Of a DNA stretch of 19,129 bases, positions 14,946 through 19,129 are shown piece after piece. Source of the stretch: Gamarada debralockiae (Eukaryota; Ascomycota; Leotiomycetes; Helotiales; Hyphodiscaceae); contig NXFV01000351.1 in assembly GCA_002803225.1 (NCBI GenBank), positions 1 through 19,129 of the forward strand. The letters are read 5' to 3'. Position numbers and translations under genes: made by a program. Every line of letters starts with the position of its first letter. The first letter of the stretch is position 1. The notes beneath the pieces are model-generated. The model searched no databases. It saw only the letters and a program-made list of their open reading frames with translations, and was not told where the DNA came from.

Positions 14946-16706
14946 ATGCTGTCTCTCATCAACCCACGACTGAGTCCACTCCTACAAAACATCATCACCA
15001 TCACAATGCAAGAAGCAAAGAGAAACTCTGCTAGACGGCACCCCTTCGGAGGTGGTAGAGGAGGCAAGAAACCTATGACGACAAATGCTACTCGAGGAGC
15101 GGCTGAAGCACCTCCAAGAGTGGCCACACCTCCTCTTCCCTCGCCTGTCCCTCTCGACACACCACGATTCGCAGATCTCGCAAAAGAGAACCTCATCCAT
15201 CCGATTATGCTGCAGACAATCACCGAAGATCTCAAGTTTGACCACATGATGCCAGTGCAGGCTGCGACTCTTCACCAACTCTTGTCTCAACGCAACGATT
15301 GTTTGGCACAAGCAAAGACTGGAACCGGAAAGACTATTGCTTTCTTGCTTCCAGCTATTCAGACTCTCATCAACAGAAACCGCAGACCTGGCTCTGGTAT
15401 CTCTCTATTAGTCATCTCGCCGACTCGAGAGTTGGCGGTGCAAATTGCGAAGGAAGCTACAGCGTTGCTTCAACGTCTGCCAAAATACAAAGTTTGCTTT
15501 GCCATCGGAGGAACGAATAAGGACTCTGAGGAGAGAAACATTCTTGCAGGCTGCGATATCCTCATTGCAACTCCCGGCCGATTATACGACCATCTCAGCG
15601 ATGAGCGCATTGTCCACTCCTTCCGCAACCTCGATACTCTAGTTCTTGACGAAGCCGATCGATTACTCGACATGGGATTTATGAATGCCTTGAAGGACAT
15701 TATCAAATGCCTCCCCAACAAAACAGCAACGAACAGACAAGGCATGCTCTTCTCCGCAACAATCGCGCCCCACGTCGAGAAAGTCGCCCACCTCGTGCTC
15801 GCCCCAAACTACAAATTCATCTCCACTATTCCAGAAGGAGAACTAAACACTCACGAACGCGTGCCCCAACACCTCGTCGTTGTCCCCACGTTCTCCGACG
15901 TCGCAGCGGCCATGGTGGGATCTATCCGCTCCGAAATCAAGATTGTTGGACTAGATGTCTTCAAAGCCATTGTCTTCGCCCCTACAGCTGCACTCGTAGA
16001 CTTCTACGGTGCAGTCCTCGAATCCATAGCCGGCCTGCCCAATGTTAGCGTCCTGCACTCAAGAGTCAGTCAAAGCAAGCGAACAAACGTCACGAATGCT
16101 TTTCGCGAAGCGAAGAGTGGGATCTTAGTTGCTACCGATGTGGTTGCCAGAGGCATGGACTTTCCGCTTGTCACCAATGTCTTCCAAGTAGGTATACCCT
16201 CCGACAAAGAATCCTACATCCATCGCCTTGGACGTACAGCACGCGCTGGAGCTGAAGGAAGAGGAATCTTCATCATTGCGCAACCGGAGACGTTCTTCTC
16301 GAAATGGACCTTGAAGGAAATTACCTTCGAGCCTACGGACGCCAATTTGAGCGGCAAGGATGAAGTTAGAGAAGTGGCAGAGAAGATGGATAACCAGGCG
16401 AAGACATATCAGGCTTGGCTAGGATACTACAAGAATCATACGAAGGGACTGCAGTGGGATAACGCACAGTTAGTTCGGGAGGGCAATAAGTACGCTTTTG
16501 AAGGCTTGGGTGCGCCGGAGGTGCCTAGCTTGCAGAAGTCTACAGTGGGGAAGATGGGATTGAAGGGTGTGAAGGGCTTGGTGGTCATCCCTGATGCGCC
16601 GAGAGCTCATCGAGGTGGCGGCGGAGGTGGAGAGGGTAGATCGGCGGGCAGTGGAGGACGTGGAGGTAGAGGTGGCCGAGGTGGCAGAACTGGCGGCTTC
16701 AATTAG
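14946..16706 (+). CDS. MSS116: DEAD-box ATP-dependent RNA helicase, MSS116-type, probably mitochondrial
   Basis: 586 aa, no introns. All core motifs are present: Q motif FDHMMPVQ (98-105), motif I AKTGTGKT (123-130), Ia PTRELA (159-164), Ib TPGR (209-212), II DEAD (235-238), III SAT (270-272), V ATDVVARGMD (396-405), VI HRLGRTARAG (426-435). The pattern KAIVFAPT, SGILVATDVVARGMDFP and VGIPSDKESYIHRLGR, plus a basic Arg/Gly-rich tail (GGRGGRGGRGG, 570-580), fits the yeast Mss116 / Neurospora CYT-19 group: ATP-driven RNA chaperones that help mitochondrial group I and II introns fold and splice. The N-terminus (about 70 residues, basic, with Leu/Ile and few acids) could hold a mitochondrial presequence, though this is not decisive. 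The first ATG is chosen; Met21 is a possible alternative start. Codons are intact and unlike the decayed surroundings. Confidence 0.93.
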   Translation: MLSLINPRLSPLLQNIITITMQEAKRNSARRHPFGGGRGGKKPMTTNATRGAAEAPPRVATPPLPSPVPLDTPRFADLAKENLIHPIMLQTITEDLKFDHMMPVQAATLHQLLSQRNDCLAQAKTGTGKTIAFLLPAIQTLINRNRRPGSGISLLVISPTRELAVQIAKEATALLQRLPKYKVCFAIGGTNKDSEERNILAGCDILIATPGRLYDHLSDERIVHSFRNLDTLVLDEADRLLDMGFMNALKDIIKCLPNKTATNRQGMLFSATIAPHVEKVAHLVLAPNYKFISTIPEGELNTHERVPQHLVVVPTFSDVAAAMVGSIRSEIKIVGLDVFKAIVFAPTAALVDFYGAVLESIAGLPNVSVLHSRVSQSKRTNVTNAFREAKSGILVATDVVARGMDFPLVTNVFQVGIPSDKESYIHRLGRTARAGAEGRGIFIIAQPETFFSKWTLKEITFEPTDANLSGKDEVREVAEKMDNQAKTYQAWLGYYKNHTKGLQWDNAQLVREGNKYAFEGLGAPEVPSLQKSTVGKMGLKGVKGLVVIPDAPRAHRGGGGGGEGRSAGSGGRGGRGGRGGRTGGFN

Positions 16707-17049
16707 AAGCTTGATGACAAGCTCATGGTGTGTATAGAACTGTATCATAGATTTTCTGCTTTTCTTTTTGGGATAGGTATATAGCGTAGGCGCTCACAGA
16801 GCTTGGGTCAATAGATTCCTTCAGTAGATTAACCTTGTTTGTGCTCTATAGCTTAAAGTAACACATCGTGTATTATTTTCACAACAGCTCCTTACTATTT
16901 CTACCTCAAAATTGAAGTATGGGTGGACTCCCCAGTATCACGTGGTGCTCCCCGAAAATTTCCCGCCATGAAACGAGAAGGTCCACATCCAGCGCAACGA
17001 TCAACTTCAGCAACTAGGCCCTCCATTCTTCTCGTCAAATTCTTTGAAT
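16707..17049. promoter_or_regulatory. Helicase 3' flank and hydrolase promoter
   Basis: Contains a CACGTG E-box at 16939-16944, about 105 bp upstream of the hydrolase start, a potential bHLH site, and an upstream ATG at 16968 in good context (GCCATGA). Confidence 0.45.
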
Positions 17050-17084
17050 ATGGATTTCCAAATGAAGAGCCTCAAGACAAATGA
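16968..17084 (+). other. Possible 38-codon upstream ORF overlapping the hydrolase start
   Basis: An ATG at 16968 opens a frame that runs through the hydrolase start (17050) and stops at 17082-17084 in a different frame. If transcription begins upstream of 16968 it would reduce hydrolase translation. The transcription start is unknown. Confidence 0.3.
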
Positions 17085-18629
17085 TGGTGTCACGCTCCAA
17101 TATATAGATACCGCTGCTACGAATTCGGAGGCGGTGAAGGATACCTTGATTTTGGTTCGTTTTACTTTTCTTTTCCCCTCTAGTCTCTGTCATCCAATTC
17201 TTTAACATGTCGAAAGATCTAAGTGGATTATTTGATCTATATTCTTTCAGATAATCAATATTTTGCTGCCCAAACTTGTCAACTTAAAGTTGCTAGAAGT
17301 TTGCCACAGCCGTTGAAACTGCAGTCCCCTTAAGGTGGGCTCGAACAGCCACGCTTCAGTGTTTCTTAAGCAAAGCTTGAAAGAATATCTGCACATGTTC
17401 CCCAATCGTACTTCTTATCAAGCTGCACGGTTGCCTTCAAGCTAGTCTTGAGAAATGCCGCCGCGTCAATCCTTCAGACATTCCTTTGGATGGACTCCGA
17501 TTCGTCCTAAAGTACACAACTTTCGTTGCAAGTGCACTTCAGGCGAGCCTCTTGACAAGTTTCCTCAAATTATGCATGAAGTTTACAAGTTGCTTAGCTT
17601 GAAGGAACTTGACCTAGTTATCGAAGGCTAAGCTGACTCCTATCGGGTGACATTGCATCTCTCATCGTTCCCAGACGAAAATTTCGAGTTTTCACTTCGG
17701 CTCATCTCTCAACCTTATCAATTCTCATATCATGTGCTCTGGTTTCGTCTTCCCAGCCTGAATACTTTAGAGCATCACTGACATCCTCCCAGATCCATGG
17801 CTTCACAGGTTCCTCTGCGGTTTGGCGGCGAAACGTCCCCGCACTATCAGAAAGATACCGAGTCATCGCACCGGATTTAAGAGGGCATGGCGAGAGCGAT
17901 AAGCCCAAACACGGATACCACGTCAGCAGACTTGCAATGGATTTGCACGAGCTTATCCTCCATCTAGGACGGCAGGGAGTCAAGACCGAAGACTTGAAAG
18001 CCATAGGAGGAAGTCTTGGCTGCTCAATCCTCTGGTGCTACGCCGAACTATTCACCACCACCCCCTTCACACACATGATATTCGTCGACCAATCGCCTCT
18101 CCAAAACTCCACGCTCGATGGTTGGGACTCACGTTTTTGCAATCGAGGCATGAATTCTGCTCCAGCAGTCGCGGCTCTTCAAACAACTCTCGCATTCTCA
18201 CCTGAAACTGCACACAAAGGAACCATCGCTGCATGTCTATCCTATCGTTCGCATCCACTTGAGAGCGATGCTGTAACCGATGAAACCTCCCGCCAGGATG
18301 AAGCTTTCTTCCTCGGCGAAGCTATGAAGGGAAACGCAGAGTGGTACGGGAAGTTGATGGCTGATCATACATCGCTAGATTGGCGTGATAGTATTTGCGC
18401 GACGCTCGGGCCAGAGAGCGGGAGTGCGACGAAGGTGTTCATTGTGGCAAGTAGTCGCAGTGGATGTTTTCCTGCGGAGGGGCCGCTGGAAGTTATTGGA
18501 TTTGTTAACGGCTTCAAAAAGGAGGGGAAGGCGACTGGAGCGGTGGTGGATTGGGGTGGGCATTGGTGTTATTGGGAGAAGCCAGAGTTGTTCAATAAGT
18601 TGGTGTTGGAATTCCTTGATGGAATGTAG
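17050..18629 (+). CDS. Alpha/beta hydrolase (two exons, long intron)
   Basis: join(17050..17154,17793..18629), 313 aa. Exon 1 gives MDFQMKSLKTNDGVTLQYID and ends KDTLIL. Exon 2 begins IHGFTGSSAVWRRNVP, so the join restores the family's LILxHGF (oxyanion) motif at residues 33-39. Next come RVIAPDLRGHGESDKP, the nucleophile elbow GGSLG (Ser109), DQSPLQN, a cap region, and DWGGHWCYWEKPELF with His292 near the C-terminus. The usual acid-loop position reads VASSRSGCFPAEG with no obvious Asp, so the third catalytic residue is uncertain. Length fits the epoxide hydrolase/esterase-like fold; substrate unknown, cytosolic by the lack of a signal peptide. The intron (17155-17792, 638 nt; donor GTTCGT, acceptor CCTCCCAG, phase 0) is far longer than the other introns here. 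Confidence 0.83.
17155..17792 (+). other. 638-nt intron of the hydrolase gene, possibly enlarged by an insertion
   Basis: Starts GTTCGTTTTAC, ends CACTGACATCCTCCCAG. The interior (about 17375-17640) contains overlapping short open frames. One reads CLQASLEKCRRVNPSDIPLD, GLRFVLKYTTFVASALQ; another begins MPPRQSFRHSFGWTPIRPKV and ends LLSLKELDLVIEG. These look like remnants of a coding sequence unrelated to the hydrolase. No inverted repeats were found at its edges. Confidence 0.55.
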
Positions 18630-18725
18630 GTTTCTTCGTAAGAGTCTTACTAGGATCTATTGGGATTGGGTCGCATCATTGAACTCCAAAACTTTTATTT
18701 GTGGTTATCCATCATGAAGGATATC

Positions 18726-18992
18726 TCAGAAAGCAGAGTAGGTTTTGTTTCGTACCTCCAGTTCTTGGGTCGCAAGCGAGGGTAGACTCTTATATCTCCT
18801 GCTTGACGGAAGACGAAGTGTAGCTGAATCTGACCTTCTCCCTAAGGTACTCTGGTATGGAGCGGTACCATCCATGGATATAGTCCTGGCCTTGCAGTCA
18901 AAGAGCCACTGCCCCAGCGCCGCCAACCATTCAGTGTCCGCACCCCCCACAATGGTGATCGCCTTCAATTCTTCCCAGGTAACGCGATTTGT
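18726..18992 (-). pseudogene. Fragment of a fungal-specific hypothetical protein
   Basis: Minus-strand frame from 18992 (after a TAA) to the stop at 18726. It contains VTWEELKAITIVGGADTEWL, AALGQWLFDCKARTISMDGT, and near the end LEVRNKTYSAF, then stop. The block ITIVGGxxTxWLAALxxWLFDL, followed later by an NKTYxL element, is a pattern I associate with a fungal family of uncharacterised proteins. No ATG or acceptor precedes it, and between the two blocks the other frames also look coding (REKVRFSYTSSSVKQEI), suggesting indels. The missing 5' part would lie toward the window end. Confidence 0.4.
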
Positions 18993-19067
18993 TTAAGCCA
19001 ATAAAATAAGATCGATTGTATTTGCTCAACTGGACTGACTCTTTGCCCTGGCTAATATCCCAAAATA

Positions 19068-19079
19068 ATATATATATAT

Positions 19080-19129
<50 letters not shown>
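19068..19129. repeat. (TA)n followed by a 47-base T run at the window end
   Basis: TA repeat 19068-19080, then T from 19083 to 19129. It is either the contig end or the poly(A) tail of a minus-strand retroelement copy lying to the right, or an assembly artefact. Confidence 0.8.

Noticed and set aside
14888..15247. 119-codon minus-strand frame
   Set aside because: Shadow of the helicase N-terminus.

Overview
The window looks like nuclear DNA of a filamentous ascomycete, possibly a leotiomycete, though that placement is only an impression. Evidence: introns of about 50 bp with GTNNGT donors, CTAAC/CTAAT branch sites and YAG acceptors; typical fungal families (DUF3455, GPI-anchored beta-propeller, HET, PNP_UDP and TPR modules of fungal NLR-like proteins); and AT-rich stretches whose stop codons fit C-to-T change at CpA, as in repeat-induced point mutation (RIP).

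Five genes look intact. A six-cysteine small secreted protein lies on the minus strand (1716-2221). A secreted, probably GPI-anchored beta-propeller (minus, 9663-10898) and a secreted DUF3455 protein (plus, 12089-12967, three exons) diverge from a shared 1.2 kb promoter region. An MSS116-type DEAD-box RNA helicase (14946-16706) and an alpha/beta hydrolase (17050-18629, with an unusually long intron) run in tandem on the plus strand.

Much of the rest is a graveyard. Bases 1-159 hold a PNP_UDP-domain fragment. Bases 740-1276 hold the C-terminal end of a MULE-type transposase. From 2.6 to 5.3 kb there is a 441-bp inverted-repeat element with a minisatellite, a TA-flanked MITE nested in another TA-flanked MITE, and a 901-bp inverted-repeat element carrying a probable solo copia-type LTR. 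From 5.4 to 8 kb there are three decayed genes: an unrecognised one, an F-box-like one on the minus strand with two CAR-to-TAR stops, and a HET-domain gene in three frames. From 13.2 to 14.5 kb a beta-rich domain runs into TPR units (frameshifted), followed by a GC-rich GCR1_C remnant. A last minus-strand relic lies at 18726-18992, and the window ends in a 47-base T run.

The live genes suggest a housekeeping block (organellar RNA helicase, hydrolase) beside secreted or surface proteins. The relics show repeated capture and mutational decay of self/non-self-recognition families (HET, PNP_UDP, TPR) and mobile DNA. I see no convincing new multi-gene system. The most unusual items are the nested MITEs, the beta-domain/TPR chimera and the intron-enlarged hydrolase.
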